Source: Adenanthera pavonina (Eukaryota; Streptophyta; Magnoliopsida; Fabales; Fabaceae). Taken from it: a stretch of DNA of 64,000 bases. Below the pieces are notes generated by a model. The model was not told the origin of the DNA. It saw only the letters and a list, made by a program, of their open reading frames with translations, and ran no database searches. The first letter of the stretch is position 1. Every line of letters starts with the position of its first letter. Shown piece by piece: positions 45,958 to 57,966 of the stretch. The stretch covers positions 42,735,001 through 42,799,000 of the forward strand of contig JAIVEN010000002.1 in assembly GCA_026686845.1 (NCBI GenBank), read 5' to 3'. A program made the translations under genes and the position numbers.

Positions 45958-46250
45958 ATGATAACAAAATAACTTACAAATTGGATTAGTACTTGGGTTT
46001 GCTTTAACAAGCTCCCCCTCAACATATGCATTATAATTCAAAGGATATCATGTTCAATAGATCAAAAGAGATTCATTAATTCATTCAAAGTTCAACACAA
46101 GGATGCAATTATAGAATTTAGAACAGAGCAATTTTCCATTGCATCAAACAGTCACTTGTACAAGATATAACAAGAACATAATACAGAAGAACAACAAAAT
46201 ATCATTACAAAATACTACAAGAAGAACCAAGCATCCATAAGTTCTAAACA

Positions 46251-48443
46251 CTATTTCTTGGACTTGGACTTTTTGTTGTAGCTCTTACCAGAAGACTTTG
46301 TAATTTGCTCAGATTTCTTCTCCCCCTTTTTGGCATCATCAGGAAGGTGAACAAAATCAGCAGGAAAAGGGATCTGAGACACTGGAATAGCTGGAAGAGG
46401 CACAGGGACAAATGACATTTCTGGATTAAGCTTTGGCAAGGATCCAGAGACTTCAGAACTCGCGTCCTCATCCTCATCAGAGATTTCAAGTAGTTCCAAA
46501 ATTTTTTGCCGTGTAACTACCAATTGAGGCCTTCGTGCCTCCGAGAGACCATAGGATGTAACAGGTGAGGGAGCAGGAGGAGGAAACATTTCTTCAAGCC
46601 ATCTTCTCTGAGCTTGCAAGAGAGCATTGTGTGCAATGGCTTTCAAATCAATAAAAGGCACAATGCTCCTTTCTTCATTTAGGGCAGCCTGCATGAATGG
46701 TGAAGTAGAGATGGCTGCCACTAGTCTCTCAACTTGCTCAGATTCTTGAGTGGAAAGAATTGAATCCTGAGCATCTACTGGAATGTGCTCATGAAAGCTT
46801 GTTTCCTGAGGACCTTCTTCCTCCATGCCATAGTCCAAGGGAGGATTAGGACTTACCTCATTGCTGGAGGCTTGTGGTGTGCTTAATGTGCCAGCAGTCT
46901 CAGTGTCATGTGCAGCAACATCAGGAATAGGAGAGGCCAGCTCAAATGGGCTTGGAGGCTCAGGAGTTGGAGACATAATAGGTTCAGAGAATCCTGGCTG
47001 AGGTAGAGCTAATGTGGCAGGAATGGCATTCCGAATGTCTTCATATGCATCAGCAACCACTTTCATGTTCTTGGCCAACTGGTGGATCTGATCTTGCAGA
47101 TGAGCAAACTTGACATTTTGCTCATCCCTGATGCTTAGTATGAGTGTAGACAGACTGTCATACAACTCAGTGATCTTGGTTGGCTTGGCACGAGAGGAGG
47201 GAGTAGATAGAATTTGAGCAGGTAGAGATGGAGATGGGACAGGCTGAGAAGGTTGAGGTGTAGGTCTTGTAGGAGCCTCAGAGGTACCTTCTTGCTGCAG
47301 GGAGGCATTATCATCAAAGAGGCAATCTTCAGATTTTTCAGCTCCTTTTCCAATCCATCTTCCATCTTTCTTCTCTATCCCTATCCTTTGCAGCTCTTCT
47401 TCCTTGAAGATCTCAGTAGGCTTTCCTTTCCCTTTCTCAAGATGCTGAATTCTAGCATATTGAAGGATCCTAGAGATGATTGCTGTATAAGGAAGTATAG
47501 AGTCTTTCCTCTGGTCCCTAGCCTTGATCATGCGTTGGAGAATGATATGTCCCATGTTGATAAGCTTCCCACGCATGATTGCTGCCATTACATGTACCTC
47601 TGCCCTTGTGATCAGATTGAAGCTACCTTCTTTGTTGAAGATAATCCTAGACACTATGTAGTCTAGGATCCTCACTTGAGCACTGAGGTCAGTAGGCTTG
47701 AGTAAACTTATGGGTGGCCTATTCTCCTTTCTTATGAACAAAGTGTTCAGGATTGTGCTCTCCTTGTAGTTTAGGAATGGTCCACCTTCTTCATCAGCAG
47801 TCTCTGCCTTATCCATATACCTAGAAGCAGTGATGTCAATCTTCAAGCCATCTTGCCCTGGAATTTCTAATACCTCATTAAGGGTTTCATCTGATAGCCA
47901 GATGGTCCTTGATCTCAGATTGACTTCCCACTTCCTTTTCTTACTATTGTATTTCAGAGAGGCATACTAAGTCTTCACTACCTCATCATCGTATCTTTCC
48001 AATATCTCTAACAAACTCTTGTATTTGATCATCCACAGCCCGTCATCAAAATTGTTAGAGATTAAGAATTCTTCCATATTGACACAGTAAGGCTTGATTA
48101 CCTTCTTCCCCATAAAAATGTATTCCTCCTGAATATGAGTATTGCTCCATAATGGTAATGTGGTCAGCTCGTATTCTCCAGATTCAGTGCTAGAGGAGGT
48201 GGAAGCAACAACATCAGCAGTAGGAGTAGCAGGAACTGAGGGCTTTGTTTTCTTTGAAGAAGATGGCCTAGCTTTCTTTGAATCAGGCTTTGGAGTTATT
48301 TTCTACCTTTTGGAGGGGGTTGTTTTGCTGGATTCACCTTTTCTTTTCGATTTCTCACTCTCCTTCGAGGCATATTGAGATTTCACAGATCTCTTTGGCC
48401 AAGATTCTTCCTTTCCAGCTTCGGGATTTTTCACTCTTGCCAT
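46251..48443 (-). pseudogene. Extra ('env-like' position) frame of insertion B
   Basis: Starts MARVKNPEAGKEESWPKR at 48443, stops at 48303-48305 (TAG) and 47967-47969 (TAG), then stays open for 571 codons to 46251. Order: basic Ser/Lys-rich N-terminus; Pro/Ser linker; globular part (VKPYC-like IKPYCVNMEEF, DDGLWMIKYKSLLEIL, LSDETLNEVLEIPGQDG); then a conserved part with GGPFLNYKESTILNTLF, LSAQVRILDYIVSRIIF and VMAAIMRGKLINMGHIIL; a basic patch (HLEKGKGKPTEIFKEEELQR); a long Pro/Ser/Thr-rich acidic region; and a Lys-rich tail KKGEKKSEQITKSSGKSYNK. It resembles the 'putative plant transposon protein' domain; no signal peptide or membrane helix is seen. It occupies the Sirevirus env-like position. 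It is the least damaged coding region of the element. Confidence 0.82.
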
Positions 48444-49417
48444 TTTCGTGGTTGAATGATTCAGATTGAAGCAGGAAATGTGTTTATAGGGTGTGAAGAG
48501 AAGTTTAATCGGTGGAAGATAGAGATTTACGGTCAGAATTAAAGGGTATTGATGAGAGAATTTGAACAGACCCATGAGAGAGATGAATAGGGTTGTGTCT
48601 GTTCAGAGGATAACCGTTGGTTTTAACGTGTGTCACCACAGGATAGATGAATTTTGAGGGGTTAAAATTTGAATTTCGAGTAGTTACAGGTTAACCCATT
48701 CAGCAAAGCTTACTGACAGACGAATTTTCATTTGAAAGTTTGTCTGACAGAGACTTGGTTCAAACATCAACAGATGAACAGACGAACTTTGTTTCAACAA
48801 AGTTCGAATTTCAAAGAGCAGGTAGCAAGCAATTACGTTAATTATGAAAATTTGTCTTTCAGAGATTCAATAAAGTGAGCATGTTTCAACAGACGAATTT
48901 TGAATCCAAAATTCAAATTTCAACATTTTGTAAAGAGTTTCCAACATGCTTATTTTGAGAAATGGAAATTCGTATAATTTTTCATGTTGGACAAGGATAA
49001 TATTTGAACTTTATTTTTGAAAATTTAAATTTTCATAGACCAACAGACGAATTTCGAAGGATCACCGAGAACTGTTACAAAGTAAAACAAGCTGAGGTTC
49101 GTCTGATGGACATCAAAATTCGAATGTCAAACATACTGACTTGTTCTAAAACACAATTTATCAATGAAATTTGTCTAATACACATCTAGAATGTGAATTT
49201 TAACTTTATAAACTTACAGAATGGATCTTGAAACTCAGATTTCTAGCTTTCTTTTTCACTTTTTGATTGTTCCATTCTGGTGTTCTCCATTTTTCAGATT
49301 TATTGCCATTGAAACTTATGAGGAGCACCTACAACTTAAATTAAACTTACTCCGATGCTAAAGTTAGAATTAAATCAATGTCAAAAATTCTAAAAACAGA
49401 TTTACACAAGGATTTAC
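48444..49417 (-). other. Spacer between pol and extra frame in insertion B
   Basis: Non-coding, with repeated CAGACGAATTTT / AAATTCGAATTT-type motifs as in the LTRs and in the host spacer. Confidence 0.65.
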
Positions 49418-52400
49418 TTACAGTTCATTGGAATTTACCATACCCAATTCTCTTCTGATTTTACAATGCCTATCTTCTGAAAGAGACTTTGTCAAGATGT
49501 CAGCAACTTGATCTAATGTTTGGATGCATTCTAATCTGATTTCTCCTTTAAGAACATGATCCCTTATGAAGTGGTGCCTAACTTCAATATGCTTTGTCCT
49601 TGAATGCATGACAGGATTTTTTGTGATGTTAATGGCACTTTGATTGTCACACATCATTGGTATTTCCTTCATCTCAATATCAAGATCTTCAAGTTGCTGT
49701 TTCATCCAGATGATTTGGGCACAATAGCTTCCAACAGCAACATATTCAACTTCTGCCGTGGATAAGGCTACACTGTTTTGCTTCTTACTAAACCACAGGA
49801 CCAAGGATCCTCCAAGAATTTGACATGTTCCACTTGTGCTTTTTTTGCCAGTTTTGGATCCTGCAAAGTCAGCATCAGTGTATCCTTTGAGATCTTCTCT
49901 ATTGCCCTTTGGATACCAAAGACCCATCTGTGATGTTCCAATAAGATATCTAAAGATACATTTCACATCAGTTGCATGGGTTTCCTTGGGACATGACTGG
50001 AACCTTGCACACATACAGACACTAAATATGATGTCAGGTTTGTTGGTAGTTAGGTATAGCAGAGATCCAATCATTCTTCTATACTGAGTTATGTCAAACA
50101 TTTTTCCTCCTTCATCCATATCAAGCTTGGTTGCAGTAGCCATAGGTGTTCCCATTGGCTTAGCATTTTCCATGCCAAACTTTTTTAGCAATTCTTGCAG
50201 ATACTTGGATTGATTGAGAAAGATACCATCATCACATTACTTAATTTGTAATTCAAGGAAGAAATTGAGCTCACCCATCATTGACATTTCGAATTCTCCT
50301 TGCATTAGCTTTGAAAAATTCTTGCAAAGAGATTTATTAGTAGCATCGAATATAATATCATCAACATAAATTTGAACAATAAGTAAATCTTTATTTTCTT
50401 TCTTAGTGAACAAATTAGTATCTACTTTTCCTCTGTTAAACCCCTTTTCAGTTAGAAAATTACTTAATCTTTCATACCATGCTCTAGGGGCTTGCTTTAA
50501 ACCGTAAAGAGCTTTCTTCAGTTTATAAACATGGTTTGGTTTTGTAGAGTCCTCAAAGCCTGGAGGTTGGTCTACATAAACTTCTTCCATTATATATCCA
50601 TTAAGAAAAACACTCTTTACATCCATTTGATATAATATTATCTAGCAATTGGAGCAAAGGTTTCTTCAAAATCAATACCTTCTTCTTGATTATATCCTTT
50701 AGCAACCAGTCTAACTTTATTTCTGATTATTATTTCAGATTCATCAAGTTTATTTCTAAAAACCCATTTAGTGCCAATGATAGGATGATTTTTGGGTCTA
50801 GGCACTAAATCCCAAACCTGATTTCTTTCAAATTGATTCAACTCATCTTGTATAGCTGAAATCCAGTATTCACCAGTTAAGGCTTATTCACTACATTTTG
50901 GTTCAATTTGAGAGATGAAAGCACAGTTTATCATCTGATCCCTTAACTATTTTCTAGTTTTAACTTTCTCTTGAACATCCCCAATTACTTGATCAACAGG
51001 ATGATTCCTTTGATATCTCCAAGCTCTAGGGAATTCTTGATATATTTCTTCATTATTCTCATCCTCAAAATCTTTCTCCTAAATATCTTCCTCCATGTTA
51101 ATAGATTCAGATATTTTTGGAGGTTCAATTTTATCTTCTTCAGAAAGGTCTAAGTTCTTAAAGTTTGAAATGAGATCATCTTTATCAGTAACATATTTAG
51201 AAATAGTTTTATTTTCAATAAACACTACATGCCCAGATTCTTCTACTGATTTGGACTTTTTGTTAAAAACTTTATATGCTTTACTCATACTAGAGTAGCC
51301 CAGAAATATACCTTCATCTTATCTGGTATCAAACTTACCCAGATTCTCCTTTCCATTATTGTGAATGAAGCACTTACAGCCAAATACATGTAGATGTGAG
51401 AGATTTGGCTTCCTTTCTTTGTATAGCTCATAAGGAGTCTTCCCAAGAATTAGTCTGATGTAGGCTCTATTTATGATGTAACTTGCTGTGTTTACTGCAT
51501 CAACCCAGAATACTTGAGAGAGTTCCTTTTCATTCAACATAGCTCTTGCCATCTCACCAATTATTCTGTTCTTTCTTTCACTACTCCATTTTGTTGAGGA
51601 GTTCTTGGAGCTGAGAAATTGTGATCAATTCCATGCTCATCACAGTACTCCAGGAAGTATGAATTTTCAAACTCTCCTCCATGATCAAACCTGATAGATA
51701 TAATAGAAATACCTTTCTCATTTTGCACTTTCTTAGCAAAGGTTACAAATGCATCAAACGTATCACTTTTAGAAGAAAGAAACAATGTCCAGGTAAATCT
51801 AGAGTAATCATCTACAATTACAAGAACATACATATTTCCACCAATGCTTTTAACTCTAGATGGTCCTATCAGATCCATATGTAATAGTTGCAGAGGTCTA
51901 GATGTGGTGACTACGTTTTTAGATTTAAATGATGATTTAGTTTGTTTTCCTCTCAGGCATACATCACATTCTTTGTCTTTTTCAAAAGAAATTTTTGGTA
52001 GGCCAGTGAGTAACTCATTTTTAACCAGTTTTGATAGTTGATTCATGTTAACATGTGCTAATCTTCTATGCCACAACCAACTATCATTATCCTGACTAAT
52101 CAAACATATATAATCTAAGGGAGGAAGTTCATCAAGATCAATAATATAACAGTTACCATCCCTTTGAGCCTTAAGGATTACTTTGTGATCACTTTTTCGA
52201 ATGACCAGACAGAACTTTGAGTCAAACAATACCCAGTTTCCTTTGTCACATGTCTGGCTCACACTTAGTAGATTATGGTTGAGACCAATTACAAACATCA
52301 CCTCTTCAATAGATGTTTCAGGATTCTTGCCCACAATGCCAATGCCAACTATTTTGCCATATTGATCACCTCCAAAGCTCACCTTTCCTCCTTTGTTGTC

Positions 52401-52480
52401 TCTAAGGGCGATGAACTTCTCCTTATCACCAGTCATATGGCTTGAGAAGGCACTATCCATATATCATTTATTGCTCTTTT
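49418..52480 (-). pseudogene. pol of insertion B (PR-IN-RT-RH)
   Basis: Minus strand. Protease: MDSAFSSHMTGDKEKF (52460), where the DSG active site reads DSA. Pre-integrase zinc motif WLWHRRLAHVNMNQL and CDVCLRGKQTK (about 52075-51960). Integrase core: HMDLIGP (about 51880), FDHGGEFENS (about 51680), PQQNGVVKERTE (about 51600, shifted at the catalytic Glu). RT: IIGTKWVFRNKLDES (about 50780), FEETFAPIAR, then a stop and a deletion of roughly 55-60 bp before MDVKSVFLNGYIMEEVY (50626), YVDDIIFDATN (about 50365, both Asp intact). RNase H: YTDADFAGSKTGKKSTS (about 49880), CDNQSAINITKNPVMHSRTK, ending VNSNEL at 49418. Other breaks: stops near 51316, 51079, 50880 and 50240. The C-terminal 257 codons (50191-49418) are open. 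The enzyme would process, copy and integrate the element; this copy cannot. Confidence 0.93.
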
Positions 52481-54297
52481 TAGCTTTAAGACAAACCTGC
52501 AAGACAAAGTTCATATTTTCTCTTTAGGTACCCAAATTTGCTTGGGTCCTTTTCTGTCAGTAGTATTTTCCCTAGATATAGATGTACCTTTAGGAACCCA
52601 TTTAGCCTTCCTGTCAAGTCCATTTTTCTTTAATGCACATGAACTGGAAATATGTCCCTTCTTGTTACAGAAGTGACAGGTAGTAAAGGAACTGCTGGAT
52701 TGAGATGCAGGAAGAAAGCAATGCAGATAAAATTTTTATTTGCCATGCTTTGGTTGATCATAGGATTCAATATGTCGTGAGATATGATCCTTCTTTTTGC
52801 TGCCACTATCATGCACAAAATATCTCATATATACATTTTGATTTTTCCTCCTGATATTTTCTTTTACTGCACAGGGGTCATAGCCAAGTTCAGCCTTTCC
52901 CTGTGTTATACTCTGACTCCCCATTAAAGCAAAGAACATATCTTTTCCTTTAGTGAGTCTAGACATACTTTTCACCAGATAGTCATTGCTTTGTTTTAAT
53001 TCAATGCATGATTTACAGCAAGCAGATTCAGCAATATGCAGATGAGTAGTTTCAGAGATGTTATGCTGAGATTCTAATTTGTTAATATTTCTTTTAGCTT
53101 GTTTGAGTTATTTGGCAGTCTTAATGAACTCATCATGTAGTTCATGAAATGCATCCAGTAATTCAGAATAGGAAGGTTCAGATTCATATACCTCATTTTC
53201 TTGATCACTATTGGATGGGATTTCAGCTTCTTCAGATGCAAGTGCCAACAAATGTTGGCAATCTCATCTTCTTCTTTATCTGAACTGTTGCCCCAGATTG
53301 ATGAGATGTATGCTCTTTTCTTCTTGCCTTTATCTGCAGCTTTCTTTTCTTTCTCTTACTTCTTGAGGAAATGTGGACAATCCCATTTGATATGTCCCTG
53401 CTTCTTGTACTCGTAGCAAGTGACAAGTTCTTTTCCTTCTTTCTTGCTATCTCCAGCTGCTCCTTTCTTGAAGAATTTTTTGTTTCTCTTCTTGTTATAA
53501 AATCTTTCAAATTTTTTGACCATCATAGCCAGAGTTTTTTCATCTAGCTCATCTCCATCGTCAAATTCTTCTTCTTTCTCCTCAGTAGCTTTCAGAACAA
53601 GATCTTTTTTCTTTCTGTCTTGACCTACCTCCTTGAGAGCCTTCATCTTTCCCTCATATTCTTTGAGGCTACCAAAGAGGGCTGTGACTGAGATCATTTA
53701 TTCTCCTCTGGCTTCCTCTTTTGTAGTTACTTTGGATTGCCATTCCAGAGGAAGAGCTCTGAGGATCTTTTTGACCTTTTCTGTTTGAGTGTACTCCTTG
53801 CCAAAACTTTTCAATTGATTCATGATAAGAGTGAATCTCTTTTGCAGTTCTTTAACACTCTCTCTTTCAACCATTCTGAAGCTCTCGTATTCTCCTATGC
53901 AGGAGTTCAATTTATTTTCTCTAACTCCAGATGTTCCTTCGTGAGCAATTTCCAAGGTGTCCCACATATTCTTGGCTGTGGAGCATTGTGAGACCTTGTA
54001 GAATTCATCTTGATTTAATGCACTGACCAAGCAGTGTTTTGCCTTGAAGTTAAGCAAGACTCTCCTTCTATCTTCCTCATTCCATTCAGCTTCTAGTTTT
54101 TCTTTGTACTTCCCATCATCCTAAAATACCATTGGGACAAAATCTCCCTTCTGGATGACAGACCAGATGTCTAGATCAATAGACTGGAGATAGATTTGCA
54201 TCATCGTCTTCCAGTATCCATAGTGTTCTCCACTGAAGTCAGGTGGTCTATTTGTGTTGTTTTCCTCTGGTAGTATGCTTTCTCCAAAGCCAGCCAT
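52481..54297 (-). pseudogene. gag of insertion B
   Basis: Starts MAGFGESILPEENNTNRP at 54297. The N-terminus (FSGEHYGYWKTMMQIYLQS) is the copia gag DUF4219/UBN2 start, then a stop near 54121; the frame at 54057-53698 has the UBN2 core (ALNQDEFYKVSQCSTAKNMW, RFTLIMNQLKSFGKEYTQ), then a stop near 53696; the frame to 53356 has an acidic stretch and the zinc knuckle CYEYKKQGHIKWDC, whose second Cys is Tyr. After a frameshift the C-terminal region carries SYSELLDAFHELHDEF, a coiled-coil-like stretch and a second Cys-His motif CHFCNKKGHISSSC (about 52680-52640), with all four metal ligands present. Gag assembles the virus-like particle. It is non-functional as it stands, with at least four breaks. 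Confidence 0.9.
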
Positions 54298-54337
54298 TGT
54301 ATTTCCCGGATTGTTAGATCCTTTGATCGGGAAACCA

Positions 54338-54350
54338 GACTCTGATACCA
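54338..54350 (-). other. Primer binding site of insertion B
   Basis: Minus-strand TGGTATCAGAGTC, complementary to initiator tRNA-Met over at least 11 bases, two bases from the 5' LTR. Confidence 0.9.
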
Positions 54351-54893
54351 CTTGTTAGATGTGTTGGCTTCCCAAGACGGGGGTGAATTGGGAAGATTAA
54401 AATTTTCTACAGAACTTTAAGAAAGTGAGGAAAGCAAAGGTGACAGTAAAATAGAGTATAAACAAATAATCAGTGAAGGCAGTAATAGAGAAGGGAAGAC
54501 ACAGATGTTTATCCTGCTTCGGTCTCTCAATCTTGACCTACGTCTAGTCCCCAAGTCACCACTTGAGATTTTCCACTATTTTGCAAGAATTCAGTAGGCT
54601 TCTTGCAAATGCCACAGTACAGTGTTGATGCTCTATTTTAGACCTCACACTTTCTCTCTTTGCACTCTAGTTGAATGCTTCCCCAATCCCTTGTGGTATC
54701 CCCTCACAAGAAAATCTTTCTTCCAGATGAAGATAAGATTATTTACAATGAATAAACTCTTTTAATCAAAGTGTATATGAAAGTTGGAGTACAAATATTG
54801 AAGTAAGTGAGAGTAAGAGACTTTGAGTAGATGATTTGACAGAGTTTCAATATATACAAAGTTAAAATCATTACCCACAACTTCAAATGATGT

Positions 54894-54903
54894 TATATTT
54901 ATA
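54894..54903 (-). promoter_or_regulatory. LTR TATA box of insertion B
   Basis: Minus-strand TATAAATATA in the 5' LTR, at the position equivalent to those of A and the host. Confidence 0.6.
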
Positions 54904-55260
54904 GATTTTGATCTCAACTATACGTTAGAGACAAAATCTATCCGTTGGAGATGTTACCCAATGGTTACTCTAAAAAACTATCCATTCACTAATCGCATTT
55001 AATGCTTCTGACACTCAAAGTTTGAATTTTGGTTGACCAACAGATGAATTTCCCAGAGACCAAAGGCTAAAGACTTCAACGTTGAATATTCAAAGTTCGT
55101 CTGTCATGAGGTAAAGTTCAAATTTTGATCTTTGGAAAATGTTTTCATGTTGGAACATACGAATTTTCAAGTAACAAGTTCTTCTTAAATGAGTGAATAG
55201 TAGTTCCATTTTGCTACAGTGCCTTCAAAATTCGAATTTTGATACTCAAAATTCGTCTGT

Positions 55261-55408
55261 CAGAGAGTAGTTCAATAAGGCACAATAGTTCAACTATTCA
55301 AAATTCGAATTTTCAAACTGCAAAGTTCATCTGTCAGAGAGTAGTTCAATAAGGCACAATAGTTCAACTATTCAAAATTTGAATTTTCAAACTGCAAAGT
55401 TCATCTGT
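55261..55408 (-). repeat. 74 bp tandem duplication within LTR
   Basis: Two adjacent 74 bp units differing at one or two sites, absent from the 3' LTR (44298-45942). This suggests the duplication occurred after B inserted. Confidence 0.9.
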
Positions 55409-56074
55409 CAGAGAGGCCTCTTTTCAGACTAAATACAAAGTTTGAATTTCTGAATACTATTATTTGTATGTCAATATATCATTATGACAGACTCACAAGC
55501 TTTGTTTCTGAAATTCAAATTTTCATGTTCAAAGTTCATCTGTCAGTGAGCCATCTTGATATTCTTTCCAAACTCAGTTTTCAGATGAACTTTAACATAT
55601 CCTCAGACAAATTTCTCATTTTTCATAAGTTGAGTTTTGTCTGAAATTTAAATTTTCAAAAGTCAAAGTTCATCTATTATAGGAAGCTCTTTTTAGATAA
55701 GTATCAAAGTTCAAATTTCTCAAGTTAAAATTCGTCTATCAGAGAAGCCTCTTTTCAGACTTGTTCATTTTCAATATGAAATTCGAATTTCCAAAGCTCA
55801 AGTTCAAATTTTCAAAATAACATATCAGTATAAGTGTTTCAAACTTCGTCCGTTAGTGGGCATTTTTCAAATATTCCATAAAATCATAGTTTTAAAATAT
55901 CTTTTTGCCAAATCAAAGTCTTTTACTCAATTTAAACAAGGCTGTAGATTTCATATCTATTCTTGTGCTAGTTTTTCTTGAATTTCTCCACTTGAGATCA
56001 TTTATGCACCTTTGATATCTTCTCTCCAAGCTCTAGAAAGTTGGTTTGGAATCATCAAAACACTTGATTCAACA

Positions 56075-57674
56075 CATGGATGAGGATGAAACTGCAGATG
56101 AGGAAGGTGGTCCTTTCTTGAATTACAATGAAAGTACAGTACTGAATACCCTGTTTAGAAGGCGTGAGAATTGGCCCCCTCTGAGTTTGCCGAAGCCCTT
56201 TGATCTAAGTGCTCAGGTTAGGATCCTACACTACATTGTATCTAGGATCCTATTCAACAAAGGAGGAAGTTTTAACTTGATCATAAGGGTTGAAGCATAT
56301 GTGATGACTGCACTCATGCATGGCAAGCTATTAAATATTGGCCATATCATCCTTTAATGCATGATCAAAGCAAGAGATCAGAGGAGAGACTCTACTTTGC
56401 CTTTTACCTCCATTATCTCCAAAATACTTTAGTATGCCATAATTCAACACCTGGAGAAAGGGAAAGGCAAGCCCACTGAAGTTGACAAAGAGGAAGAATT
56501 GCAAAGGATGAGAATTGAGAGAAAAGATGGCAGGTGGATTGGAAAAGGAGCTGGTAAGTCAGAAGACCTGTTCTTTGAGGAAGGTCACTCACAACAACAA
56601 GTAGGAACCTCTGAGGCTGCTCCACCCTCACAACCCTTACTACAGCCTTCTCAGCTTGTTTCTCCTCCACCACCGACCACTAAAACACCTAAACCATCTA
56701 CTCCTTCCACCTAGGCAAAGCCAACCAAGATCACTAAGTTGTATGATAGCCTGTCAGCACTTATGCTGAGTATTAGAGATAAGCAAAATGCCAAGTTTGC
56801 TCACCTACAAGATTAGATATTTCAGTTGGCTAAGAACATGAAAGTGGTTGCTGATGCGTATGAGGACATCAGAAGTGCTATTCCCTCTACACTAGCTCTA
56901 CCTCAGCCAGGACCCTCTGAGCCTACCGAATCTCCCACTCCTGAACCTCCAAGCCCATTTGAGCTAGCCTCTCCTGAGCTTACTCCTACTAAACACGCTG
57001 CTACTGAGGCTGCTGGAACTTTGGCCACCCCACAGGCATCCAGTAATGAGATAAGTCCTGGTCCTCCCTTGGACTATGGCATGGAGGAAGAGGCTCCTCA
57101 GGAAGCAAGTTCCCATGAGCCTATTGTAGAATATGCTCAGGAGTCAATTTTGTCACTTCAAGAATTTGAGCAAATGGAGAAGCTTGTAGCAGCCATTACT
57201 TCTGTATCAATCATTTCAGCTGCTCTGAATGAGGAAAGAAGCCATGTACCTTATAGGGATATTACAGATGTTTCACAAGATGCCATTGTTCAAGCTAAAA
57301 AACTAAGCCTTGATGAAATGTTTCCTCTTCTTGTTCCTCAACCTTCATCCCTTTTTGCATATGGTCTCACAGAGAAGCAAAGAGCTCAACTGGCTCTTTT
57401 TAGAAGGGAAATGCAAGAGCTTCTTAATGTCTTTGATGATAAAGAAAGGAGCTTTGTAGCCTCTGTACCTTTTCCTCAGATTAATTCTTATATGCCTTTT
57501 GTCCCTATTCCTCTTCATGCAATTCCAGTGTCACAGTTACCTTCTCTTGCTATACACGCTCAAGTCCCTGATGATGCCAAAAAGGGGGAGAAGAAATCTA
57601 AGCAAATTGGGAAGACTGCTGTAGGACATTCTGGAAAGACCTACAATAAGAAATCCAAGCCCAAGAAGAAATGA
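56075..57674 (+). pseudogene. Host extra ('env-like' position) frame, 3' part
   Basis: Continues the frame interrupted at 44297. The conserved part reads EEGGPFLNYNESTVLNTLF and LSAQVRILHYIVSRILF; stops follow near 56355, 56430, 56712 and 56815. The last 282 codons (56826-57674) are open: KNMKVVADAYEDIRSAIPST, a Pro/Ser/Glu-rich region, and PDDAKKGEKKSKQIG with a Lys-rich tail. It aligns along its whole length with the B frame at 47820-46251. No membrane segment is evident. Confidence 0.85.
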
Positions 57675-57951
57675 TTAGATCTTAGGATTGCTTGGTTTTT
57701 ACTTGTACTGCTGGTTTTACGTTTGTTGTATCTCTTGTAATGAAATGACATTCTTGCTTTGAAATACTATGTTTCCAATGTCATATCATTGTACTAAACC
57801 TTTAATGAATTAATACAACGAGATTCCCTATTTTCCTTTTGATTTGCTATATATGTTGCACTTATCTTTGAACTTTAATGTATATGTTGAAGGGGAGCTC
57901 ATAGAAGCAAACCTAAGTACTAATTCAGTTTGCAAGTTATTTTGTCATCAT

Positions 57952-57966
57952 AAAAAAGGGGGAGAA
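57952..57966 (+). other. Polypurine tract of host element
   Basis: AAAAAAGGGGGAGAA immediately before the host 3' LTR, the plus-strand primer in reverse transcription. Confidence 0.9.

Larger units (their letters stand above)
44298..56074 (-). mobile_element. Insertion B: near full-length Sirevirus-type element
   Basis: 11,777 bp, minus strand, inside the host's extra frame, flanked by CATGG. Read on the minus strand: 5' LTR 56074-54353, initiator-Met primer site 54350-54338, gag from 54297, pol to 49418, motif-rich spacer, extra frame 48443-46251, purine tract 45957-45943, 3' LTR 45942-44298. The LTRs begin TGTTGAATC (5' copy) and end TAACA. Over about 350 bp at the LTR right ends I count roughly 10 differences, so B is clearly younger than the host. 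gag and pol contain stops, a deletion and frameshifts, so it is not autonomous now. Confidence 0.95.
54353..56074 (-). repeat. 5' LTR of insertion B, with a 74 bp tandem duplication
   Basis: 1722 bp, 77 bp longer than the 3' LTR. The excess is explained by a 74 bp unit (CAGAGAGTAGTTCAATAAGG...) present twice, at 55261-55334 and 55335-55408, plus small indels. Confidence 0.93.

Noticed and set aside
47253..47666. 137-codon plus-strand frame inside insertion B
   Set aside because: Antisense to the conserved extra frame of the element; no independent evidence.
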